DNA of 64,000 bases, taken from NCBI RefSeq assembly GCF_020379485.1, contig NC_063436.1, forward strand, positions 38,383,512 to 38,447,511, written 5' to 3'. The position numbers and the translations under genes are program-made. The notes under the pieces were generated by a model. That model was not told where the DNA came from. It made no database searches and saw nothing but the letters and a program-made list of their open reading frames with translations. The number at the start of each line of letters is the position of its first letter. Within the stretch, counting starts at the first letter, position 1. Source of the stretch: Brassica napus. Its lineage: Eukaryota; Streptophyta; Magnoliopsida; Brassicales; Brassicaceae. Shown here piece by piece: positions 33,633 through 44,600 of the stretch.

Positions 33633-34219
33633 TTTTTTTAATATTTTGGTTTGTATTATGAATTTAAATATTATGACTTTTAAATGCTTTTTTATAAATG
33701 TTTTTTATTTTCATATTTCGTTTTAAAATTAAAATTATTTAAAATTCAGAATTTTAAATAAATTCAAATTTATATATATATATTTGAGGTTAAAAATAAT
33801 ATTCAAAATATATTATAAAACGAAACGTCGATGTAGGCTCGACGTAAACATTTACAACTGATTACCGTCGAAAATAATTACGAGTCTTTTACATCGAAGA
33901 TTTTACGTGGTCTTTACATCGAAATGTTACGTGGAGTTTACATCGAAATATTTACGAGGGTGTTACAACGAAAATGTTTACGTGTGCTTTACATCGAATC
34001 CATTACGTGGAGTTTACCACGAAATTTTACGTGTCGTTTACGACGAATCTCTGCCCTGCGCTTTACGAGGAATATATTTCGTCGTAAACTTAACAAGTCA
34101 TTTACGACGAAACGTCGGTTACGACGGGCGTTTTACGACGAAACGTGTTTCGCGGTTCATTCGTCGTAACATCCCGTTTACGACGAAGTTACAACGTATA
34201 TTGCCCTCGTAAAAAATAT
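33633..34219. repeat. CACTA right subterminal region
   Basis: After an AT-rich 3' UTR, 33830-34210 is filled with TTTACATCGAAA, TTTACGACGAA and CGTCGTAAAC motifs in both orientations, mirroring the left end. Frames translating through it are artefacts of the repeats. Confidence 0.8.
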
Positions 34220-35560
34220 GTTTTCTTGTAGTGAGAGAAGAAAAGGAAATAAGGTTGGTCAGCAAATGAATAAAGTAGGGAAAAAGAACATCATGGATGC
34301 GTTTGAGCTGAGGTTTAAGAAGGGATTTTCTGATTGGAAGAGGGACTACAAGAAAAAGTACGACAGCAGCAGAAAAAAATACATCATGATTAGGATGCTG
34401 ACTCAGAACAGGACAGGACTTGGGTATGATTGGTGGAAAGAGCGCGAAAGGGTCAGTTTCTCATTTTCTCTTTTGTGAACTTAGCTGTTAAGATGTACTT
34501 GTGTTGAAATAATAGAACTTAGCTCAGTTTCTCACTGACTTACTCTTTCTCTTTTGTTATATAGGAGTGTCCTGGGATTAGAAAAGCTTCCTGCAAAGAA
34601 ATTGATAACATGGATATGTTTGAAGCAGAATTTGGTAGTGTAGTAGTTACTGGAGCAGAAGGTTGGAGCGGTCAACATGGAGAAGCAAGCTTGGATTCGA
34701 GAGTTGGTGGAGATATTGGTGAGGATGAAGCTGATTCTCAGCCAGCAGCAGAGACTCAAGCATTGGAGACAGAAACCCAGCGCCAAGCTCCTCGCCAAAC
34801 TCAACCAGCGGCTCAGACTCATTCTGGAAGTTCAATAGCAAAACGAAGGCGTAAAGAGAAAGATGTGGCTGTGGAGGCTTGTGAAAAAAGGACTGCTGCT
34901 CTTGAAGTGAAGAATATGCTAGCAAAACAATTGATGGAGCGTGAACAACCATTCAGTGTTGAGACCGTATTGGAAATGTTGTATGCTCTCCCTGAAGTGA
35001 GAGAGTGGTCGCCTTTATATGAAGCATCGATTGAGCTTCTGATAGATAGTGAAGGGAGCCGAAGGGGATTCATAACGATGAAGACAGATGAAGCGAAGAC
35101 TAAGTTTCTGGAGCTTAGGACCAAGATAAAACGTGATGAGTGACTAGTTAGTGAATTGGAACTAGTATGGATTCACTAGTTTATGTTGAGTAGGAACTTA
35201 AGTTTGGTACTGCTTTGTGTTATGAAACTTAAGTTCAGAGGTTTATGTTCCTGGTCGGTTTAAATATTGAAGTTGCACAAAACGTTATGTAAACCGCTGT
35301 TACTGCTTTATCTTTTTTTTTTTTAATAACAGGTCTGATCTTGAGTCTTTAAACCTCATGTTCCTGGTCGGTTTAAATATTGTTTCTTATTGGTCTTGGT
35401 CGGTTTGCAACATATCACATGTCTTGTTTCTTATTTCTATCTTGAACATTTATTTATTTGAACTTGTTGCAACAGATCACATTTATTTCTATCTTGCTGG
35501 TCTTGTATTGGACAGTGTCTTATTTAGACTGATGATGATTTATTCAATATGGTTTTGTAG

Positions 35561-36855
35561 ATGCTTGAAAGATGGATGTTGGAAGATGAAGATGGTGATT
35601 ATGATGATGAACTTGGTTTGTTTGATGTGGCTATTACTGAGAGACTGAGTCATAGAACAGATCGAGGAGCAGGATGGCGTTATGTTCAACAACTTATGTA
35701 CGAATCTGATCAGCAATGTTACGACATTCTGCGCATGAATCAAAGGACGTTTGAAGCTTTGTGCAAGATGATAGCTCAGCGATATGGATTGGAAGAGTCT
35801 CACCATGTCTACCTTGAGGAATCTGTTGCGATGTTTCTCGAGACTGTTGGTCAAGATAAGACGAATAGGGATATTGCTGCAAGGTATCAAAGATCGTTGG
35901 ATACAGTACAAAGAAAGCTTGATGAAGTCTTGAGTGCTCTTCTCAAGTTTGCAGAGGATACACTAAAACCAGAAGAAGGCGAGTTTGCAAGAGTGAGTCC
36001 TGTTTTGAGAAACGATGATCGGTATTGGCTTCAGTTCAAAGATTGTATTGGAGCACTTGATGGAACTCATATCTCGGTTCGCCCTCCAAGTCAGAATGCA
36101 GATGCATACAGAAGCAAGATCCTACAATGAATGTTCTTGCTATATGTAACTTCGATATGAAGTTCATATATGCATATGTCGGTGTACCTGGTAGAGCACA
36201 TGATACCAAGGTCTTGACTCATTGTGCGAGAAACGAGGCTTCTTTTCCACATCCTCCTCCTGGAAAGTATTATTTAGTTGACTCCGGATATCCGACCAGG
36301 ACAGGGTATCTTGGTCCACATCGTAATATGCGATATCATCTTGGTCAGTTTGCTACAGGAGGACCACCAGTTAGTGCAAGAGAGTTATTCAACCGAAAGC
36401 ATTCAGGTCTGCGATCAGTGATTGAGAGGACATTTGTAGTATGGAAAGCAAAATGGAGGATTTTGGATCGTAAGCATCCAAAGTATGGTCTGGTCAAGTG
36501 GATTAAGTTGGTGACAGCGACGATGACGCTACACAACTTCATACGTGATTCACATCGGGAAGATCATGATTTTGTACAGTGGCAAAATGGTGATGATGGA
36601 GAAGGAGAAGAAGCTGATAGTGACGGTGATGAAGAAGAAGGTGATGATGATGATGATGATGATGAAGATGATGGTGGTGGTGGAGGTGGTGGTGGTGGTG
36701 GACATATTGTATATGAGCCGACAGGTGATAGAGCGATGGAAGATTTGCGTGATAACATCACAAATGAATATGGTAGAGGTCGTTTACCCCTATTAAATGT
36801 TTTAGTTGATGATTTAATTTTTTTTTTTTTGCTTATAACTTTGATTGTCATTTAA
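35561..36855 (+). pseudogene. Harbinger DDE transposase (DDE_Tnp_4), one frameshift
   Basis: The first frame (35561-36130) has an acidic start and an N-terminal helix-turn-helix-like region (NRDIAARYQRSLDTVQRKL). It also has the first catalytic Asp in CIGALDGTHISVRPP. The reading then breaks near 36110-36126 (AYRSKILQ, stop) and continues one frame over from 36127. There it has the second Asp in YYLVDSGYP and the Glu in RSVIERTFVVWKAKWRIL, completing D-D-E. The tail holds runs of Asp and Gly from trinucleotide expansion, then RAMEDLRDNITNEYGRGRLP, the usual C-terminus of the family. An indel of one or a few bases caused the shift. The protein cannot be made intact from this copy. Confidence 0.9.
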
Positions 36856-37327
36856 ATGTGATATTGATTTAAGACTTGATGTAATATTTAGCTTTCGTTT
36901 ATGATAAATATTTTGAAGTATTATTTTGTTTCTAATTTAGCTTATGATGTATGAAAAAATTTATTACATTTGTATAATTGACCAAAAAATTATTACCAAG
37001 TAAACATAATATTTTAATGGATGTAAATATATTTAAACTATACTTTATTTATTTAAATACAATTTTACAAAAATTTTAAAATAAATCTGAAAAAATAAAA
37101 ATAGCCGCAGCGTCTGTCAAACGAACAATCCAAAAATCTGCTTCCTGCGGCAGCGTCGGCGTCGACCTCAACTTCCTGCGTCTTCTAAACGAACAATAAT
37201 CTGCGGCAGCGGCGGCAGCGTCAGCGTCTGCGAAACGAACAACAACTGTCCTCATTGACGCTGCCGCTGCCGCTGACGCAAACACTGCCGCCGCCGCCGA
37301 AACCTGTGGCAACCAAACGAACAGGGC
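36856..37327. repeat. Harbinger right subterminal and terminal region
   Basis: An AT-rich 3' UTR is followed from about 37100 by GC-rich CTGCGGCAGCGGCGGCAGCG-like motifs in inverted orientation to the left end, closing with the inverted repeat. The frames encoding Ala-rich peptides here are artefacts. Confidence 0.75.
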
Positions 37328-37578
37328 TGTAGACGTACACTTTACTCAAAACAATCTCACGCCGCCTTTAATATCCAAAAACCATACTGATTAGCATACA
37401 AACATATACATATGTATACATATAAAGCAAACCCTTCCCTTCAATCTAAATCCTTCATCGAGCTAAAGAAAATTTATATCTCATGATCAACTTAATTGAT
37501 GTCTTCCCCTTCACATCTTCTTCTCATTTTCTCTCAACAACAACAAATAGGAGATCAATAACTCATTCAAGATCAAAA
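37328..37578. other. Probable 5' flank of the DUF1191 pseudogene
   Basis: AT-rich with TATATACATATGTATACATATAA-like sequence around 37400-37425 and CAACAACAAATAG before the start. It may be the former promoter and leader of the following gene. The motif is not specific. Confidence 0.4.
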
Positions 37579-38599
37579 ATGGCGACAACAACAACATTCT
37601 ATTTTCCCTCTCTTTCACTAATAATAATAATCATATTATTAATATCCTTCCTTCTCATCTAAAAGGTTCACCCTCCACTAGTAGTATTACTCAAGAACGT
37701 TTCAAGGGATCTTCAAAGCTTCTCGATCTCCTCCTAAGAGATTACACTCTAAACTCTTTCAAGAACCAACATTACACAATCAAGACCGGCGTTCTTCGGC
37801 GTATTCATCTCCCTTATAACTACTCCGGCATAAATCTCGACGCTATCAGGTTCCGTTGTGGGAGTCTTCGGCGATATGGAGCTCAGCTCCAGGAAATCCA
37901 TATCGGTGTCGGAGCGGTTCTTGAACCGTGTGGTGAACGTCTTGTGGTTGTGAGACAGATCTTGGGATTAAAATGGTCTGATATCTATTACAAGAACTAT
38001 GATCTATCTGGTTATAGACTTATCTCTCCTGTTCTAGGACTCTTAGCTTATAATGCCATAAACGACGTTGTTTTGGGTAATAATTTGAGCAGCTCTTATC
38101 AGATAAGTCTTCTCCTAGACGATGCTAAAGATCCGTCCACAGTTAATTTTTGGAAATATTTCTGAATAAACCAATGTGTGTGACTTTTGGGCTAGACGGG
38201 AAAGTAACGTTTGCAGGAGAAGTGAAGCCGTATGTCTGCGCCGTTAAAACTAACGGACATTTTGGTTTAGTGGTGACGGATGATCAGGATTCGTCCAAAT
38301 CAGACGGTGGATGAGAAAATGAGATGAAGAAGGAGAAGATTGAGCGGTGGAGATCGGTTGTTGGTGGGCTTGTTGGATCTGTGACGGTGGGGGTGGTGCT
38401 TTTAGGGCTTGTGGTGGCGGGGGCTGTTGTGACGGCGAAGAAGCGGAGAAGAAGGGCAAAAAGGGAAGAGAAGGTGAGAAAAACTTATGAAGAAGAAGCT
38501 CTGAGAGTAGTGACAATGGTGGGGCATTCTACGGTTTTTGTTGCTTCTCCTACAAGGACTTTGCCTGGTTTCGTGGAACATGAGTGTGTTCCTAATTAA
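37579..38599 (+). pseudogene. DUF1191 family membrane protein, pseudogene
   Basis: Starts with a signal-peptide-like MATTTTFYFPSLSLIIIIIL, then a stop and a shift before the mature part. From about 37670 the DUF1191 ectodomain is recognisable: SKLLDLLLRDYTLNSF, RRIHLPYNYSGINLDAIRF, EPCGERLVVVRQILG and SDIYYKNYDLSGYRL. A second frameshift falls near 38140-38160 and a TGA at 38311-38313. Then comes a transmembrane segment (VVGGLVGSVTVGVVLLGLVV) and a basic cytosolic tail ending FVEHECVPN at 38599. Order and length fit the single-exon family of plant secretory-pathway membrane proteins of unknown function. At least three disabling changes make it a relic, the best-preserved host gene in the window. 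Confidence 0.85.
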
Positions 38600-38792
38600 T
38601 TAGTTTAATTTACTTACGTTTGGTTTCCATTTTATTTTTTCCCGTTTCTTGTAAAAATGTTTTATTTAAATATATATGCTTTTTTGTAACTGATTTAAAT
38701 ATATACTAGGTGGTATCCGCAATTTCACATGTATAAACATTGTATAATTAAAATTATATATTATGTTGAATAGTAATCATAACTATTAAAAA

Positions 38793-39020
38793 TAACTTCT
38801 CAACTAAGCTGGAAGTCATCCAAAATTCTCCAGATGTGTTTTCCGGGATTTAAGATCATTTATATTCCAAGGGCGCAAAATGGAATTGCTGATTCACTCG
38901 CTAGGAATGCTCGTTTTTTTCATAGACCTCTTTGTTTTATTAGTTGTTCTATTCCGATCTTGTTACCCAGATCACCACAAGTTTGAGTAATAAAATAGCT
39001 GTTTGTTAGCAAAAAAAAAA
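38793..39020 (+). mobile_element. 5'-truncated LINE with target duplication
   Basis: The 228-bp insert encodes the end of a plant LINE RNase H domain (IYIPRAQNGIADSLARNARF, ending PRSPQV and stop near 38987), a short 3' UTR, and an A-run to 39020. AACTATTAAAAA occurs directly before (38781-38792) and after (39021-39032). This marks it as an independent retroposition event. Confidence 0.9.
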
Positions 39021-39032
39021 AACTATTAAAAA

Positions 39033-41319
39033 AGCTTTTTTTATTTTAAATAGTTTAAAAATAAAAAATTTTGGTATTGTATAGTCGTAGAAGATTATTG
39101 AGATATAGCGATAATTCTATAAATTTTAATATAAGTCTCCAAAAATCTTTTTATTACATAATTTGTGATTAATAAAAAACCCAAAGATTAATGAACAAAA
39201 AGTTATTTTATAACACTTTCTACTTTCGCATTATTTTGTCTACCACTTTATTTTATTTAGAAGTAAAATAGTTACAAAATTTTCATTATTGTGTCAAATA
39301 ATACTTTCTCACGTGTTTTTGATTTAGTGTTTAACATAACACACAATTGGTTAACCAAACAAATGCATCCTTAATTCTATCCAATCATCACACTCTCGTA
39401 TCAAACAATTGTTTATTTAAAAGTGTTATTTTTGAAAAGTATTACTTACATTTTTAAAAAGATATTTTAATACATACATATTTTAATTTAATACTATTAA
39501 TAATTATATATAAGAAAAATATTATCTAACATTTTAAATAACATGATGTCATTATTATAGACATATATACTTATTATTAATGTGAATAATTTTATTACAT
39601 CAAAATAACATGATTCTATTTGGATAATTTTTTGTATAAATTTGTTATCATACATTGAAAAAGTTTATTTTACCGCAAAAAATACATATCATTATTTCGT
39701 AAATAAACTTAATTTATTTTATATTTTCCATCTTCTACCATTTTAATTTTAGAACATTTCGTATATATATTGATTTTTCTTACTTAATTTGTCTTCATGT
39801 TACAAAAACATATGAAACTAATTAATTAACAGTTATAGTAATACGTAAAACCCATGTATTTTGTCAAACAAATAAAAGATTAAGTATGTAAAAGTATAAA
39901 ATAACCAAGAATAAAAAAAAACAATTTTTATTATTCTTCACACATTTCTTTTATATATGTGTCATTTTATTTTTTTCCTATTACAAAAATAAGCATGTCA
40001 ATTTGATCTTAACTCTAGTCTTGTATTAATATATTGTTTCTGTTTCTTCAATTTATATTATAAAAAATGAATTAGTCTTAGCTTATTTTTATTATATATT
40101 ATAATAAAAATATAAAAAAAATTTTAATAAATGAAAATTCAAATAAATGAATTAGTTTCCTTTTAGGAGGGCAATCACCTAGAATTCGCGGACAACCACC
40201 TAGAATTATAGATTTGGTTAATCTAGAATTAGTTTCCTTTTTAAAATTTTAATTTAATAAATAAAAATCCAAATACAAACAACCAAACAAATTAAGAGAA
40301 TTAATTCTAAACTTCACCTATGTATAGTTTAATATTATTTTTTAAAAAACTTACCATTTGTTTTTATTTTTTTTAATATACAAGTACTTGAATCATTTAT
40401 GACAATGATAACTCAACTATACTATCAACATTTTTCACTGAAAAATGGCTTAATGTTTTTAGAATATATATATATAGTGAGTATAAAAAATATTATTAGG
40501 TTTAGGTTAATTAGTTGTTTGTAATCTATGATTTATTGTATCATCTATTAATAGAAACATGTTTAAAATCGTTTATATAATTATTTCTATCATATCATAT
40601 GTATTTATATGTATTATCCAAATTTTTATTATGTAATATATGATATTTAATTGTTTCTATACACAAATTATGTTAATTCTTATATCTTTAAAATGTTTAA
40701 ATGTTTATATGGTAATATATATTAGATTAGGTAGTTATAGAATTAGTTTCCTTTTTAAAATTTCAATTTAATAAATGAAAATTCAAATACCAACAACCTA
40801 TCAAGTTAAGAGAAATTAATTCTAAACTTTACCTATAAATGATACCTAATCAAAAGTCACTTAAGTGACTTCTGAATTAATATATAGTAGGATATACAAC
40901 CATTATATTTATTTCTATAAAAATATATAAAATTATTTTAATAATTATAAGTAAATAATTTATAAAAAAAAATTGATGAAACATTATATATTCTTTCTAT
41001 AATTATGCAATTAATTAACATAAAATATTATTTGTTATATTACTTGTGCTTTTTGGTAACTTGTATTAATTGGTTCTAGAATTTTTTTTTATTTTTAGAT
41101 TTGATTAAAATAAATATTTAATAAAAATTATCAACCAATCAAATTATAACAATTTCATGAAACTTCACCTATAAGCGACACGTCATCAGAAGTCAATTAA
41201 TACATAGGGGGATATTGTATATGTTGTTGGGAGTTATGGGATATAAGAATTTATTTGGTCTTTTTTAAATATCAGTAAGTTACAACTTACAAGTAACAAT
41301 GATGAAATTATAAGGTAAT
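39033..41319. other. AT-rich intergenic region with dispersed direct repeats
   Basis: No coding sequence is seen. A segment of about 90 bases, GAATTAGTTTCCTTTTTAAA and what follows to TTAATTCTAAACTTCACCTAT, occurs at about 40226-40323 and again at about 40741-40845. A shorter related piece lies near 40120-40165 and a diverged one near 41090-41200. CACTTAAGTGACTT (40858-40871) is palindromic. This suggests remains of a non-autonomous element whose ends I cannot define. Confidence 0.5.
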
Positions 41320-41668
41320 TGTTGTATAATATAAACGTGGGAGTGAAATATATATGTATATTATATGTTGGAAACAAAGAGAGAGAAAGAATGTGATTGG
41401 ATGAGAAGTGAGTGGAGAGGTGTGTGATAACACGTGAGAGAGAGAGGAGAGCTTTATTATTTTCTGTATTATTTTCTTCTTACTTCAGTCATACAAATAA
41501 GGAAGAGAAGGAGCTATTTAGAGCCCATCAAAGTCGGTTTAATTTACCGACTCAAAAGAAAAAGACAAAATATTAACACTGACATCTGGATGACGATGCA
41601 GCAAGACATTTGATAGGAAGGGAACCAGTGTCCAGTACGTGGCAATATTTAGATAATCATACGTAACA
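41320..41668 (-). repeat. 3' LTR of the minus-strand copia element
   Basis: Plus-strand ends are TGTTGTATAATA and CATACGTAACA. The minus-strand TATA position, TATAAATAG in the other LTR, reads TCTAAATAG here. The polypurine tract AACAAGAGGGAG (minus strand, 41669-41680) abuts it, which identifies it as the 3' LTR. Confidence 0.9.
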
Positions 41669-41680
41669 CTCCCTCTTGTT

Positions 41681-44600
41681 TATCCATCATGTATTACATA
41701 ATACCTCGTTAAAAATCTAATCATGGAAAAATCTATCAGAAGAGATTTTGTGAACAAATCAGTCGGATTGTCGCATGACCGTACATACTCGATGTCCACC
41801 TCTTTATTTTTCTTGAGCTCCTTTATGTATGAGAAAAATTTCGGAGGGAATGCTTTGTTATGTCGCTTTTGATGTAGTCTTCTTTGAGTTGAACAACACA
41901 AGCCGAATTGTCTTCAAAGATTTTCGTCGGCTCTTTCTCGTAGACTATTCCACTTGCTTCTTGTATGTGTTGACTCATTGATCGAAGCCACACACATTCT
42001 CGACATGCTTCGTGAAGCGCAATGTTTCTGCATGATTTGAAGATGTCGCAACCAGAGTGTGTTTCTGGGACCGCCAAGAGATCGCGGTTCCACCAATTGT
42101 AAAAACATAACCGGTTTGCGATCGAGCCTTATGAGGATTGATAAGTATCTTGCATCTGCAAAACCAACCATACCAAACTCAATAACAAAAGCAATATCAT
42201 GTCTGGTACAGTTTGCAAGATATAAAAACCCACCGATAGCACTTATATAAGGTACTTCAGGACCTAATATCTTCTCGCTATCTTCGCAGGGACTAAAAGA
42301 ATCTCTCTCAACAGCGAGAGTTCTACCAACCATTGGAATACTCAAAGGAGTCGCTTTATCCATATAAAAGCATTTCAATAATATTTTCAAATAATTTGAT
42401 TGATGCACAAATATTCCTTCTCGAAGATGCCTCAATCTGGAGCCCAAGATAAAACTTTGTCTTGCCGAGATCTATCATTTCAAACTCCTCTTTCATATGA
42501 GTTCGAGCATCATCAACCTCCTTTTGAGTTCCAATTATATTCAGGTCATCTATATATACATCAATGATCACAAAGCCAGATGACGATTTTTTTTATAAAA
42601 ATGCATGGACATATCGCATTATTCACATATCCTTTACTCAAAAGATATTCACATATCCTTTACTCAAAAGATATTCACTTAAGCGATTGTACCACATGCG
42701 TCCGGATTGCTTTAATCTGTAAAGTGATCGCTGTAACTTGACCGAACAAATCTCCATGAATTTTTCTTTCAATGCCCCTGGCATTTTTAATCTCTCAGGG
42801 AGTTTCATATATAGATATATATATATATATATATATCATTATCCAACGATCCATACAAATATGCAGTCACAACGTCCATGAGATGCATTTCAAGATTTTT
42901 AAACGCCGTTAGGCTCATCAAAAATCTAAACATAATTGCATCCATTACCGGGTAATATGTTTCCTCAAAATCAATTTCCGGTCTTTGAGAAAAACCTTGG
43001 ACAACTAATCGGACTTTATATCGTCTTACTTCATTCTTCTCATTTAATTTTCTCACGAATACCCACTTATATCCAACAGTATTTACATTCTCAGGCGTTA
43101 TGACTATAGGTCCAAAGACATTTCTTTTATTCAGGGAGAATAATTCAATTTGAATGGCCTTCTTCCACTCCTCCGAATCATGTCTTTTCCGACATTCTAA
43201 AATGGACCTTGGATCGGGATCATCATTTTCATAATCGATCTCTTTGGACCCAGAAAAGGAGAACATTCCATCAACATCTTTTATCTTATTCATGATCCAT
43301 ATCTTTTCATCTCGGGCGTAGTTGATGGAAATCTCATACTTTTTCGTTCCCTTCTCGTCATCTAGATAATTTTTATTTATGCCTTCTTTCAGAACTTTTT
43401 CAGTAACAGGTTCTTCTGGAACCTTTCCATTTATGTCTTCTTTCAGACATCTTTCAATATCAGGTTCTTCTGGAACCTTACTATTTTGCTCATCCAATTT
43501 CTTTTTCTTTCGAGGATTTTTATCTCTAGAACCCGCTGGCCTCTCCCTCTTTAACTGAACCCTATGTTCATTCATTTTATTTCCATCAGTTTGCCCTTTA
43601 GGAACTCTGGATAGAACATTTTCAGCGGGTATACATGATTTTGTCACCCTTCTCGTATCTGTGAACGCATCTGGTAACTGATTTGCCAAATTATACAAAT
43701 GCACAATTTTCTGAACTTCCAGCTCTCTTTATTTCGTAGGGGATCAAGGTGTAACAACGACGGTGTACACCATGTAATCTCTTTAGGAATTCTATTAATT
43801 CCTCCCCCTAACGCTGGAAATTCATCCTCATTAAAATGGCAATCGGCAAACCTTGCCGTAAACATATCACCAATTACTGGTTCCATATATCTTATTATAC
43901 TTAGTGACGTATAACCCACATATTCCCAATCTCCTTTGTGGGCCCATTTTTGTCCTTTGTGGCGGAGCTATCGCAACATAGAGCGCACATCCAAAAACAC
44001 GGAGATGGGATACATCTGGCTCTTGCGCATATGCCAATTGTAATGGGGAGTACTTATGATATGCACTCAGTCTTAACCGAACCAGTGCAACCGCATGCAA
44101 TATAGCATGACCCCATACATAAATTAGGAGCTTTGTTCTCAAGACTAACGGTCTTGCAATCAACTGCAACTGTTTTATTAATGACTCGGCCATGCCATTT
44201 TGTGTATGCACATGGGGAACTGGATGCTCCACATCAATCCCCATTGACATACAATAGTCATCAAAAGCTTGCGATGTAAATTCACCAGTATTATCAAGCC
44301 TTACTTTCTTAATGGCATACTCTGAGAATTGTGTTCTCAGCTTTATTATCTGGCAATGAACTTTGCGAAAGCCGTATTTCATGTCGTCAAAAGAGACACA
44401 CTTGACCATCTACTAGATGCATCAATCAATACCATGAAATACTTAAACGGCTCGCACGGTGGGTGGATCGGACCACATATATGACCATGTATTCTTTTCA
44501 AAAACATTGGTGATTCATTGCCTACTTTTGCTTGTGACGGCCGAGTTATAAGTTTTCCTTGAGAACATGCATTACATGTAAACTCGCTTGTTTGCAAAAA

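Larger units (their letters stand above)
27563..34233 (+). mobile_element. CACTA (En/Spm) transposon with two genes and a host-gene hairpin
   Basis: Terminal inverted repeats are perfect over 14 bases: CACTACAAGAAAAC (27563-27576) and its complement (34220-34233). They are flanked by AGA on both sides (27560-27562, 34234-34236), the 3-bp duplication of CACTA elements. Both ends carry dense subterminal TTTACGACGAAA / TTTCGTCGTAAA motifs (27595-27730, 28250-28500, 31555-31740, 33830-34210). The 6671-bp element encodes a TNP2-like protein lacking its catalytic core and a Transposase_24-type protein. It also holds an inverted repeat from the host gene EDM2. Sharp ends and open second gene suggest a fairly young insertion; mobility would need transposase in trans. 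Confidence 0.95.
27333..35143 (+). pseudogene. Harbinger ORF1: Myb/SANT-like DNA-binding protein, interrupted by CACTA
   Basis: Exon 1 is 27333-27350 (MSTSKD, donor GTAAGT). Exon 2 starts at 27511 (NWKPEETRYFFQLYAEE, a Myb/SANT-like helix-turn-helix start). It is cut at 27562 by the CACTA element, resumes at 34237 in the compatible phase, and ends at 34451. Exon 3 is 34565-35143. Excluding the insert and one AGA copy, the exons total 864 bases and stay open for 287 residues. The C-terminal half has a Gln/Pro-rich linker and a Lys/Glu-rich segment. Harbinger ORF1 proteins bind subterminal DNA and help the transposase enter the nucleus. As it stands, the insertion in the DNA-binding domain should abolish function. 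Confidence 0.88.
25232..37327 (+). mobile_element. PIF/Harbinger transposon, split by a nested CACTA element
   Basis: Terminal inverted repeats CTGTTAGTTTGGTTGCC (25235-25251) and its complement with one mismatch (37308-37324) are followed inward on both sides by GC-rich CTGCGGCAGCGGC-type subterminal repeats. Between them lie the two genes of autonomous Harbinger elements: a Myb/SANT-like ORF1 (27333-35143) and a DDE_Tnp_4 transposase (35561-36855). Without the 6.7-kb CACTA insertion it would be about 5.4 kb. The 3-bp target duplication is not clear: TAA at the left, no matching TAA at the right. 25500-25850 is a CT-rich tandem repeat (CTCGATCTCCATCT-like units), probably 5' leader. Confidence 0.88.

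Noticed and set aside
36564..36851. Minus-strand frame with poly-Pro and poly-Ser
   Set aside because: It is antisense of the GAT/GGT expansions in the Harbinger transposase tail.
37076..37312. Ala-rich minus-strand frame
   Set aside because: It comes from GC-rich subterminal repeats of the Harbinger element.
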